DNA from: Alitta virens
Lineage: Eukaryota > Annelida > Polychaeta > Phyllodocida > Nereididae
DNA: 64,000 nt
Reading direction: 5' to 3'
Assembly: GCA_932294295.1 (NCBI GenBank)
Contig: OW028573.1
Location: forward strand, 58,567,829 to 58,631,828
The translations under genes and the position numbers were made by a program. Within the stretch, counting starts at the first letter, position 1. Every line of letters begins with the position of its first letter. Positions 34,401-44,999 of this stretch are shown here, one piece after another. Below the pieces are notes generated by a model. That model saw only the letters and a program-made list of their open reading frames with translations. It did not search any database and had not been told where the DNA came from.

Positions 34401-37167
34401 GTGTTCATTATTAGGTGGGTAGATTTATCGGTCAGTGAGAGATGCAGGTGATTAACTGAGGAAACCATGGTTGCCTTGAACTGAGTGACATGGAAACATT
34501 TTGTAGCTGATTTTCTTGCTGAACTTAAGAGTGCCTAGCATTATAGTGGTGACACAGTGAGTTGGGCAAGCACTGAAAATAATTAAATAAAGTGCTCATA
34601 TGACGCTGATCATTGCTTTGTTTTCTGAAACAACTGTCGCAAGTCTGGAGTTTTGATCCACAAAGGGATTATCCTAAAATGTTGATTACTTTGTTTTATA
34701 AACATTCAAGGTTGGCTGGTGATATTCAATGGTTTTTCACTGCTGGAACCGACTAGAAGCTCTTTGAAAGACTGCAAAATGTTGGACTGTTTGTAACCAC
34801 TTTTTTCTGCTGGGCACGATAAGAAAAACACAATCCTTCCAAGGCTCGAAGCTTTTTGTGTGATACAGTATCAATGAATTAATATTGTTGGTTAGCTGTA
34901 TGTTACATTGTATTTGACAATCCTTTGAAATTCATAAGACCTAACAATCAGCTAAACAATGCAGATTCATCTCGATTCACGGACACTGTACAATAAAATC
35001 ACTCCATACACCCATATATCTTGCATGTGATCATTGGGATGGATTAATAATCTGTACACAGTGAACAAAATTACATATAGACCACTTCAAGACTGGTTTA
35101 CCCTGGGTATATACTTTTTGCATTAAATACAAATTTGAAACATGCTATTGGCACATATGTAATCATCGAACATAATGTTGCAGCAGAAAATTGTGACTTC
35201 ATAGATCTTTGTTCTTCTATCTTGTCTGAGAATTATGAGGCCTACTATACTTTGGTCAGTATACTATAAGATGTCAGTGAATAAGTAGCACTGAGTAATG
35301 TATAGTATCATATTCAAGAGCAGCTGCAACTGCAAGCTAGATTGCTTAGGGTAGCAATGTTAACATGAGACAAAAAATATCCCCACTCCGACCCTCCAAA
35401 GAAGTTATAAATACAGGTGGAGTTGCAGTTTCTACTGTTCTGAATTTCTTTTGGTTTAATATAATGTGGTGTTCAGCTGTTTTGAAGAAAAGCAATAAGC
35501 CACTTTCTATACTGCCAGGCCCTACAGACTGCATCACTTGACAATGATAAACGATTACACGTATGGATGAGTTGACTACTGAATGTGGCCTAATAAAAAG
35601 TCATGAGGTTCAGCATGAACCATGTGCTAACTATGCAAGGCATTTCCTAGTCAGTCAGGCCTCCTGGTCTTGTTCCGCTACAACAACATGTATAGGAAAG
35701 GCTGACTGGGAATCCTGCATTGTTGTTTTATGAGTTTCTGTCTGTTGATGTTTTACAATGAACATGTTTATTGTTTGGTTACATAGACATTGTAATAATG
35801 AAAAGCTAAGTGCTCAGTCAGCTTTATGGATATTTTTATCAACTACTGAATGGAGATTTTTGCTAATGTCAGCTCTATGATTTACTTGAGGTTATATGTA
35901 TGTATTCTTTTGACTTCTAGGAAGTACATGTATAAGTCTTGACTTTGGTCTATAAAGAGGATGTCCAGAAGTAAAAGGATTTCTGTATTGAGGCATAAGA
36001 GACTGAATTTAAAGCTTATCACTAACTAATTATGCTCTGCGTATATTCAATAATATATAACAATGTATTAGCCATATCGATTCCGTCAGACAGAATTTCT
36101 TTGTATAAAAAACTACAAAGGGGAAATGTAGCTCGTAGTTTCCTCTGAATGTGCATTGCATTTTGGTACACCCAATTAATTGCCAACACTTTCCATGATC
36201 ATGTTAATCCTTATCCCAATATCCATCAAAGGAAAGCATAAATAATTCGCCCTTCTACAAAATGATTGTTTACCAATGGACTGGGAGAGGCTTCAATTTC
36301 CCTGGAGTGGGGCATTCTTAATTGGATTATGGAAGGACATAGCTAGACTGCATGTATGGGGGACATAATAATGAATGATGAGCTGCCAGGAATTCAACAT
36401 GACACCATGTGGAGAAAATTAATATCTTTACATCGCCTGCTTGACTGCATGGGGCAAAGGTGACCATGGTGTCCGTAAAATTTAGGCCTGTATGAGTGGA
36501 ACCTTATCATTGCTTACAGTACGGTCAATACATATCATCCAAAATTGTAAATAACCTTCCTGGTTCAGAAGGACTCTAAATAGGGTCTTTTGAAAAATTC
36601 TATGATTTTTGAAACAAATGAAATTGCATTCAACTTAAAGAGGAATATCTGAATCCAGAATCCAGGTGTCCTGGAGTTTAGTTCCCTATGTCTCTGATTT
36701 CTACTGCAAGGGTTAATTAGGTTAAATTTCCAGTTGCGCTCCTCCTCCTGAGCTACATCTCAGCTAGATGTTATGTCGAATTTGTGGTGCCACACATCTT
36801 CCTAGCGGTAAATAGACGCGTCACGCATGACTAAGTAGGTCAGTCAATGCAAGCGACGTACCAGCGCTTCAAAATGCTCAACCGTCACTGCAGGCCATGT
36901 TGCTGCGCTAAATATAGCACATATCGTAAACATAACCGCTCCACAGAACACCGTGAACCAATCAAAGTGGGCAAGCAAAAACCACGCAATCAAGCTCATA
37001 TATAGCGCTGCTACGTGAAGATGGCGTTTAGCTTTAGGAAGATGAGTGCCATATAGTTGATGTCTATGTCAAGGAGTGAAAAATACCACACTTGACATTG
37101 ATGTAGATTCCCCCTTTGACTTTCATGATCCTACACTAAGTGCCAAAGGTGCCTGTGAAGGTTTGTC
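31500..37167. other. Putative intron of the LRR-Ig gene, no supported feature
   Basis: AT-rich, non-coding. Only a short CA repeat near 33023 and a possible pol III B box (gggttcgaacca, 33728), perhaps a relic SINE, were noticed. No exon with two good splice sites was seen. Confidence 0.5.
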
Positions 37168-37170
37168 TTA

Positions 37171-37849
37171 AGGGGGTTTCACACATAGCCGGATCAGACG
37201 CCGGAGCGTCCCGGAGTAAAATTTCTTTCACTCCGGGGGGTTCCGGGATCAAAGAGCTGTTAAATGTCAACAAAAAATAAATGTTTGACGATGTGTACAC
37301 GATGTCAATACGGTCTCAACAAGAAGCAACACGGAGCTATCACGACGGTCCCGTTTAGAGTGAGGAGTGAACCGGATTTTCACGGTGCCTTCGCGGATAT
37401 CACCGGTCTTTACACCGTGTTCATTCGTGTGGATCCGTTGTGGCTCCTTGTACTCTCCGGCGTTAATGGCGGCGAAATATTCATGCCCGGTTGACGCCGG
37501 ATGTAGCCGGAGACATGCCGGAGTCAATACGGAGATCGGCGGAGTCTACTGGGCGTCTACACGGGTCTACACGGGTCTACACGGATCTACACGGATCTAC
37601 ACGGATCTACACGGATCTACACGAATTAAATTACTCCGGGAACTCCGGCATGAAAAATTAAACATGTTTAATTTTTTCCCCCGGAGTCCCAAGGTGCTCC
37701 CGGAGCGCCCCGGACAATGACGGACAATGCCGGACAATCCCGGACATGAACACGATGTCTATACGGCTTTCCCCGGAGTATGCGGGAGTATTCCGGAGTT
37801 GACCTCCGGGACGCTCCGGCGTCCGATCCGGCTATGTGTGAAACCCCCT
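37171..37849. mobile_element. Harbinger-like MITE, GC-rich, ~46-bp terminal inverted repeats
   Basis: The left end AGGGGGTTTCACACATAGCC and the right end match in inverted orientation for about 46 bases with one mismatch (A/G at about base 27). Flanking TTA is present on both sides (37168..37170, 37850..37852), as for PIF/Harbinger target duplications (TWA). The 679-bp interior is unusually GC- and CpG-rich, with many CCGGAG motifs, and codes no transposase. A 12-bp tandem array lies inside. Confidence 0.8.
37545..37625 (+). repeat. 12-bp minisatellite inside the Harbinger-like MITE
   Basis: About six consecutive copies of tctacacgg(g/a)tctacacgg type units (unit TCTACACGGATC/G), the last four identical. 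Confidence 0.85.
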
Positions 37850-38096
37850 TTAGCATAACAGTCCAGAACGTTGTCAGATGCCATTGTGACATATTGTCAG
37901 TTTTCATGTGATGTCAAGTTTAACTGTGCTGTGTTATCCTTTTTGTATTTTTACAAGTTTCTACCTTCTGTAACCAACAGTAGCTCTGACAAATTTTTTC
38001 TTCTTTTTTTTTCACTAAATGCTGCAGTTAATGTGATAAATCATGAACTTAATGATGTTTCTCTTTATTTTTCAGGTGAATGTGATCAGAGATACC

Positions 38097-39608
38097 ATGC
38101 ACAGGCTCACCTGGCTGGCTGTGATTTCGTTTGTTGCCTTGGCAACAGCATCAACAGATGTACCCGACTGTCCCGATGCCTGCAGATGTATCGAGAAGGG
38201 CACCGGTGTGGTCACAGCCTGTGTCAATCAGAACTTGACCTCCATACCGGCTGGCATCCCTGCCAACACCAGGTCCTTGTATTTGAAGGAGAATACATTC
38301 ACAGTGCTCCGTGAGAACAGTTTTGCATCACTGACTGCGTTGCAGACCCTACTAGATCTTTCATATTGTCACATAGAGAGCATTGAGCCAAATGCTTTTG
38401 CTGGGCTTCGCAACCTCACTAATCTGGATCTTAAGGGGAACAAGATCCATCAACTGCAGGCATATACATTCAGTGGGCTTTTCCAGATGAATAGGTTGGA
38501 GCTAGATGACAACAGAATTGAAGCCATTCATAATTTTGCATTCCACGGGCTCAACCTAACTCGCCTTTCATTAGAGGCCAACCCTAGGTTGGGGGAGATT
38601 GCGCAGAAGGCTTTTTATTCAGCCAAGGTACAAGAACTTACAATTCACAAAGCCATTTTGAGTTCTCAGTCAGCTCATGCACTACGTGAACTATCTGGAT
38701 CATTAAAAGAACTTAGTTGGCGAAGCAACCAGAAGCCGTTAATTGTGCCTGAAGATCTCTTCCAGGGATTTGTGTTACGCACATTAAACCTCAATGACAA
38801 CAAAATAGACAATGTTCGGTTCCTCAGGCATCTGATGACAGATGACCTATCACTGGAGGATAACCCTATTGGAATCATTGATTTCAGTCGCTATCCAAAT
38901 CTTCGTGAAGTTCGCAGTCTCCACCTGTCGAACACTGGAATGCACTCGGTAGTTCAACAGCATTTCAGTGGAATGACTCATTTGCGTCAACTGTACATTG
39001 AAAAAAATCAGATAACAACTCTGTCCAGCGAGCTAGAAATATTATTCAATGGTCTCCAGCGTCTTGTTATGGCTGACAATCCATTGCATTGCAACTGCGA
39101 AGTGTTGTGGCTGCGTGAGTGGGTGCAGAGTTCGAAAGCTATTGTGACTGGTGCTGAATGTGCGACGCCCATTGCTGATGACATTGTCCTTGTTGAAGAA
39201 GAGGTGTTCACTTGCACCAAACCCTCCAATCTTACTATCACCCGTGCTGTGAACTCTAACACTAAAGAAATCATCCTGCAGTGTTCAGCACGGGGTGACC
39301 CCCCACCAACCATACTCTGGTATTCACCAGATGACAATATCCTTTCTACTTCTGCAGCTAAGAACAGATCAGTTCACTTTAACAATGGAGCCCTTGTGAT
39401 AGACTCTTCCAGGAAGACTGCATCTGGTACTTACAAGTGTGTGGCAGACAACAACCATGGAGAAGTTGAAGATGTCACCAAAGTTGATGTATATTCTATT
39501 ATTAGTGCAAGTGATAACAGCAATGCAGCATCAAGGACATTATTTAAATGCCCATTTTCAGTATTTGTCACCACAACCATTGTAATTGCTGCCCTCAGTG
39601 TTTTATAA
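38097..39608 (+). CDS. Secreted/GPI-type LRR-Ig cell-surface protein, intronless coding exon
   Basis: 503 residues from ATG at 38097 (context gataccATGC). The exon opens after the acceptor ttatttttcag at about 38075; the open frame extends upstream into the intron, but the first exonic ATG is chosen because a clean signal peptide (MHRLTWLAVISFVALATAS) follows. Domains: cysteine-rich LRRNT (CPDACRCIEK, 27-45), about eleven leucine-rich repeats (for example LTNLDLKGNKIHQLQAYTF), LRRCT (ADNPLHCNCEVLWLREWVQS), then one Ig domain (cysteines in LQCSARGD and YKCVADN, tryptophan in ILWYSPDD). It ends in a hydrophobic tail with no cytoplasmic residues, after SNAAS, which fits a GPI-attachment signal better than a transmembrane anchor. 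Known: LRR-Ig proteins act in neural adhesion or growth-factor signalling. The orthologue could not be named. Confidence 0.85.
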   Translation: MHRLTWLAVISFVALATASTDVPDCPDACRCIEKGTGVVTACVNQNLTSIPAGIPANTRSLYLKENTFTVLRENSFASLTALQTLLDLSYCHIESIEPNAFAGLRNLTNLDLKGNKIHQLQAYTFSGLFQMNRLELDDNRIEAIHNFAFHGLNLTRLSLEANPRLGEIAQKAFYSAKVQELTIHKAILSSQSAHALRELSGSLKELSWRSNQKPLIVPEDLFQGFVLRTLNLNDNKIDNVRFLRHLMTDDLSLEDNPIGIIDFSRYPNLREVRSLHLSNTGMHSVVQQHFSGMTHLRQLYIEKNQITTLSSELEILFNGLQRLVMADNPLHCNCEVLWLREWVQSSKAIVTGAECATPIADDIVLVEEEVFTCTKPSNLTITRAVNSNTKEIILQCSARGDPPPTILWYSPDDNILSTSAAKNRSVHFNNGALVIDSSRKTASGTYKCVADNNHGEVEDVTKVDVYSIISASDNSNAASRTLFKCPFSVFVTTTIVIAALSVL

Positions 39609-40208
39609 GATGTACCATTATGATATTTTCATGATGCATGATCATTTTTTACACATGTATTTGATCAGAGCTCCCCAAGATGTAAATTTTTTTATCCCAC
39701 CTGGTGATTGTAATTTCATCAGAAAACTAAGTTGTGCCAATTTTTTTTAACCAGTTCTCATATTTATTTATGCAGGGTACATAACATTGGAAATTCTAAG
39801 TGATATGATATTTTTTTTTGCTATAATTATATATGTATAGATATATATATATATATATATATGAATGTGACTATCTGCCTGTTCAACCTAGCCCTGGATG
39901 ACAATGCCGCTGACAGGGGAAGCTATGTTCAACCAGGGCAAAAAGCTCTTGTATTATGTATCACTATAACAATGTTTCGTTTTTATAACTGATTTATTGA
40001 AAACCTCAGAGTGGTCAAATATGGCTATGTCTGTATATCAGAATTGTACGTATTGATATGATATATATATATTACGTGATCTGCTATTTCTATCTTCTAA
40101 GGATGTATTTTTTCTGTACTCAGTTTTGACTGGCTTAGATATTATACAAACATATGCTGTATATGTTTACGTTGCTAGATTATTGTGTATCAAATACAAA
40201 AACCGGCA

Positions 40209-40214
40209 AATAAA
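40209..40214 (+). terminator. Polyadenylation signal of the LRR-Ig gene
   Basis: AATAAA (in ggcaaataaaccat) about 600 bases after the stop at 39608. A TA-dinucleotide repeat near 39840 lies in the presumed 3' UTR. Confidence 0.5.
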
Positions 40215-40309
40215 CCATATTTGTTTAACCAGAAACACTGTTTCATTCATTTGATTGAACTTCTGCAAAGCACTATTGATTGTGGCAAATGTGTGGGTGC
40301 TTTGGTTGG

Positions 40310-40415
40310 GGTTAGGCACAGGCGCCCTCCAGCAGGAGCTATCAAGACATAAAATAATGATTTTTATTATATCTTGACATGTATAGCAATAAGCTGGACA
40401 GAGCCTGTGGTTTAG
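40310..40415 (-). mobile_element. Foldback MITE, ~100 bp, copy 2
   Basis: The reverse complement of the element at 29063..29163: it shares ccctccagcaggagctatcaa, the ctggacag block and the cctgtggttt end. It lies about 700 bp beyond the LRR-Ig stop codon, past the polyadenylation signal. Confidence 0.7.
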
Positions 40416-40419
40416 GGCA

Positions 40420-42040
40420 GTATCATGTGAAAAATATGTCTATATCAAAATTGACCAGAATTCCTGCTCAACTTGCCATTGCAATATCTTAGTTCAGGGG
40501 CCAGGGAGGAAAACATGACAGAGGGTACTTATTTAATAAAATTAACCCCCCCCCCCCCCTTCTCATGCATTTATATCCTTTTGTAATGACATTGTCCATG
40601 CTTTAACTAAAAGAAAATATAGAGGATAATTCATTTCATTATAGAATAAGGCTTGAACACATAACTTCAAACTGACATGATGTGCAGCATTATTTTCATC
40701 ACTGATGTCAGATGTATCAATAATGATAGTCGAAATGTCAATAAAACATTGTTATGCGAGACCTAGTTCTCACTTTGACTTTAAATATGGAGATAAATTA
40801 GGATACCAATGCCAGTTTTTTTTTAATTTATCCCTTTAATTAATTAAATTTCATTAATTTAGTGAGAAATTATGAAACTAAACTTACTTAAATGGTATAC
40901 CTGCATGTATGACAATTTAGTTGTTATAGCATTACTGGGTATTAGCATTGAATGTGTTTTTATTTACTTTATATATAAAACACATGTTATGATTGAACAC
41001 TAAATGAATTCAATTTTACAGTAGTACAAATAAATCACATGTACACATAAATCCTGGTTATCTGTCCTTGAACCAAAATGTATTTAACATTGGGTTCATG
41101 ATAATTGATTACTTCATCACCTCTAAGCATAATTATCAATCATATAATTCTAAAGTTAACTATGATTAATATATATTATTTCGGTTGATTATTACACTGT
41201 ATTTTGCTAAAATGTAATTCAATATAGTGACTAATTAATATCAATAAAAACTGGTAATTAATGTCATTAAAAGTAATCATATATTAATTTTAATTAGTTG
41301 GTTGATATAGTCTAAATGATACAAACAAGAAAGACATTTTTTCAAGGAGAGGTGAAGTTTTTGTAGTTTCAATATCAAGATTCAATTCTCTCAGACCACA
41401 AAAGTGATATGGAGCATACAATTTAATAAAATAATATAATGTTATACACATAAATATATACATATATAATGTTCACAGAGACATCTACTAGATTTAACAC
41501 AAGATGTCAGGAAGGTCCAGCAAAAGTGGTTTGACAGTTTCCTGCTGGATGTCGCCACTTGTACTATTTCAAGCCAACTGTCACACGATTGATTTATCTC
41601 TGATATAAAGGCAGCTACATACTGCAAAGACCACAAATAAACTTTTGCAGTTTGCTATAGTCCACAGAGTCCCGTTCCCTTTGTGTTCTCCCAAGATCGA
41701 TTGAGGGTAGTGCCTTAACTACAGTGTCAATAAGTAAAAATAAATAAAAAAAACTCTCTAACTCAAGATGCATATTCCTAAGATTTACATGACTACTTTT
41801 AATAATCTAGCAATCAATCAAATCAAGTATGTGGTTTTATAGGGGAAATACTTTCCATAGAGAAGTCTCCACACTCCATGCTGCAATTTGAACCGAGCCA
41901 CAATTTTTTCTCCAACCTGTATTATTTATATGCGGAAAAAAACTGAATGGGAGTCTTCTGAGTTTTTTATGTTCACAGTTACAAGACTAATACGCATAGT
42001 ATATTGTTTTTAAGTTTTTAAAAATTCTGCATATGGAAAA
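40420..42040. other. Intergenic AT-rich DNA
   Basis: Apart from a C12 run near 40548 no gene, RNA or transposon boundary was recognised. Confidence 0.5.
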
Positions 42041-42232
42041 TAGTGTGTGTGTGATTAGGGCTTTACGTCCTGTATTTCTGCACCAGTTGGGCTAATTAGG
42101 ACAGGCAGAGACCATGGCAATGAGACGAAGGATGAAACAGCCATCCAACTTAGGCTCGACCAGAAATTGAACCCGGGACCCAGCGGTTGGAAGCCCAGAG
42201 CGCTATGTACATCTGAGCTAGGCCTCCGCCCT
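42041..42232 (-). mobile_element. tRNA-derived SINE, complete, copy 1
   Basis: The minus strand matches the SINEs at 61556 and 63050: a tRNA-like head (on plus, the reverse of gcctagctcagatgtacat and gggttcaatt), then a shared tail with tggatggctgtttc, gtctcattgccatggtct and ctaattagcccaactgg, ending gtaaagccctaatcac. The direct duplication atatggaaaa flanks it (42031..42040 and 42233..42242). Confidence 0.85.
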
Positions 42233-42892
42233 ATATGGAAAAGAGAAATAAAAATTTTCTGGTAAATGGCATACCTCTTAAGTGCAGTATGAGTTCCAAA
42301 GGCATAGTGTCATTAGAAAGTACTCTCCATAAGCTTTACATGATATGTCGTTTGTGGTTGTGATTTCCATATTTGGAATAATTCTATTGGTGACCTTGAC
42401 CTTTGCCCTCCAAGGTCTTTACAAAATGTGTATTCCTATACCCTTTGAAAACGGTATTGGGTGAAGCTGTGGATTATAAATATTATTTCACATTTCTGTG
42501 TAATGTTGAAAATGAAAATTTTCGTTTTCATGGCAACCATGCTCCATAACAAGAATTTTTTTAGGTGGATCCATATCCAAACGGTATTGACCTCTTCTAT
42601 CATTGTGCAACATTTCAGAGCTGTATCACAAAGTGAACGATTGATTATGCCAAATTTTGGAGTTTATTCGTAAGTGATGTGAATGGTACATGATAAAATA
42701 TTTATACATACTTTTTAGGCAAAGATCTAATGAATGAATAATGTAACGCAGTTGTACAATATAATTCTTTTGATATCAGCAGCTGTTGACACGAGAATTT
42801 TCTGGCACTTATCCCTGATGTGTAAAGAAGCCATGCGACCTGAAACAAAAAACAACAGGTTGATATTTTAACATTCTCCACACTGTCACAAC

Positions 42893-42935
42893 GGGTGATG
42901 GTGAATAGGGCTTTACGTCATGTGTTATCAGGATT
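42893..42935 (-). mobile_element. SINE 3' tail fragment
   Basis: Contains tagggctttacgtcatgtg, matching the 3' end of the SINE family at 42041 (agggctttacgtcctgt), and then diverges. A truncated or decayed copy. Confidence 0.45.
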
Positions 42936-43894
42936 ATTTTAAGGAGGCTCACTGTCAAAACAGAGTATCATGGTAATAGTGATATGCGGAATAGAAGGGA
43001 GTAAATTTGCAACTAAATGGTTAGTCATAGCCCTCATAGTCAGTAGTTAATTAAAGTATACTCCATTGAAACATTTTGTTTAACAGCTGTTATTAAGCAA
43101 AAGTTTAGTTTGCACTCAGGAGTTAACCATCATTTTCATTGGTTATATGAAAACAGTCAAGGACTCAAGGTGAAGTGTAAACATGTTTGAACTAAGAGAC
43201 CGGTCAGTCTTTATGCAGCATTTGCAGAGTAAACCAGCCAAGGGGTGGAATGTTATACTAGCAAATCCATTGATATTTTGTAGAATAGCTACTTGGTAAA
43301 ACATAGATATTTTTAGGAATAGTGTTTGGTACAATGAAACAAAAAATTATGATAATTTGATCACAATACAAAACATAGACTGCTGCAGCTGCATACCCTC
43401 AGCAAAATGTGCAAAATAAAAGCAATGAATTCTGCCCGAAGTACAACTTTTTAATGGAGACTTTGTATCCATAATATTAGCCAAAACATTATCAATGAAA
43501 TATTATGTAGTTTATCACATGCTTGGACATTATACATTACACAAATGAGACAAAATGTATATATTATACATAAGTGAGGAAATTAGTTCTACAACATTTT
43601 TCATGGAAATATAAATTATATTTAATTATTGAAATTCAAAGGCAGTATATATTAATTCTAATGGCTATCTAAAAGTCCAATAATTGTTTAGTTAATATGG
43701 TTAGTGTTTAGTGAATTGAATGATACAGTTATGGCCACTGAAAATTGTTCATACATCTCTTCATTATTTGATAATAGCATTGGTTTTTGCATTACTATTA
43801 TTAAGTGACATTCTAGACATTTGCCGAATTGTAGTTGACAAAAGGGCAATTTATCATATTTTTTTGCATAATTTAGATATATTTTTCATAAATC

Positions 43895-44620
43895 TCACAT
43901 AGAGTATGACAATGATATGTAACTGTAAAACATACATCTATATACATATATAAACTTCTCCAAAATTTTATGAATGTCATACAGTGCCAGGATTTGGGGA
44001 ATGCAGCAAACAATACAATTTGAGCCAAATTATTATATTTTTTCCATTATTATGAATAGGTTTGAAATAAATGTCCAGTTAAAGGTTTGAAAAAGAAATT
44101 ATAGCTGAAATTACTATGATTTAGACGTTTTAAACATTATATTTTATGCATGTAGGTATATTAGTGGTTTGGAGCTAGAAGTTTGGGAAAATCAGAATTT
44201 TCCAAATTTTTTACATCAATATATATTTTATATATTCAAAGAATATGACAATGATGTTATAAAATTAAAAAAAAAAAACATACATATATAGAAACTTTAC
44301 TTCTCCATAATCATATGCACATCGTTGCAAACGCAAACAACAAATTTTCAGGCGTTTTGAAAAAAAAAATGAAATAAATGCCAGAATAAGGGTTTGAAAG
44401 GTAAAGTACTATAATTTAGACATTTTTAGTCAGATTTAATGTATGTAGGCATAATAGTAGTTGAGACAGGGAGGTTTGGGAAAATAAATTTTTTTCACAT
44501 TTTCCCTCATTACAACAATTCCATATTATTTATGACCATAAAACCCCCTAAAGGCACAACTTCACTATTTTAGACATACTATGAAAAAGGTTTAAGCATG
44601 TAGATGAAAGTGTCAAAGTT
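43895..44620. repeat. Diverged tandem duplication, unit ~300-340 bp
   Basis: Two copies share the ordered blocks tatgacaatgat, aacatacat, gaaataaatg, gtttgaaa, actat(g/a)atttagac, atgtaggtatattagt against atgtaggcataatagt, and tttgggaaaat. A third, shorter copy may start near 44525. No coding frame is conserved. Confidence 0.6.
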
Positions 44621-44999
44621 CTGCTCCGGAAACAAAAATAATAACTTTTTTATAATATTTTCTGATTTTGTAAAAACATAGCTTAAGACATGTATGTCAA
44701 TGAGACTATTAAATTGCACAACTAGGCTATTCAGACTAAATAAATCATATCAATGTACATGCAATAGTGTTGGGAGTTCCGCTCCAGATACAAAAGTGTG
44801 ACACAGCCACATTTTCACTGAAGCAACTACAATACCTTTCAGCAAATGTTTCCGGCAAGGGTAAGAAGCTCTGTTAGCCCTTCTCGGTCATATTACCCCA
44901 CCTCTCCCACTTTACAGGGGCACATTGCAACATGAGAGCTGTCTGCAAGCTATAATGAAAACAATATTGAGGGTTTCCACTGGTGTGTATAGGGGAGCA

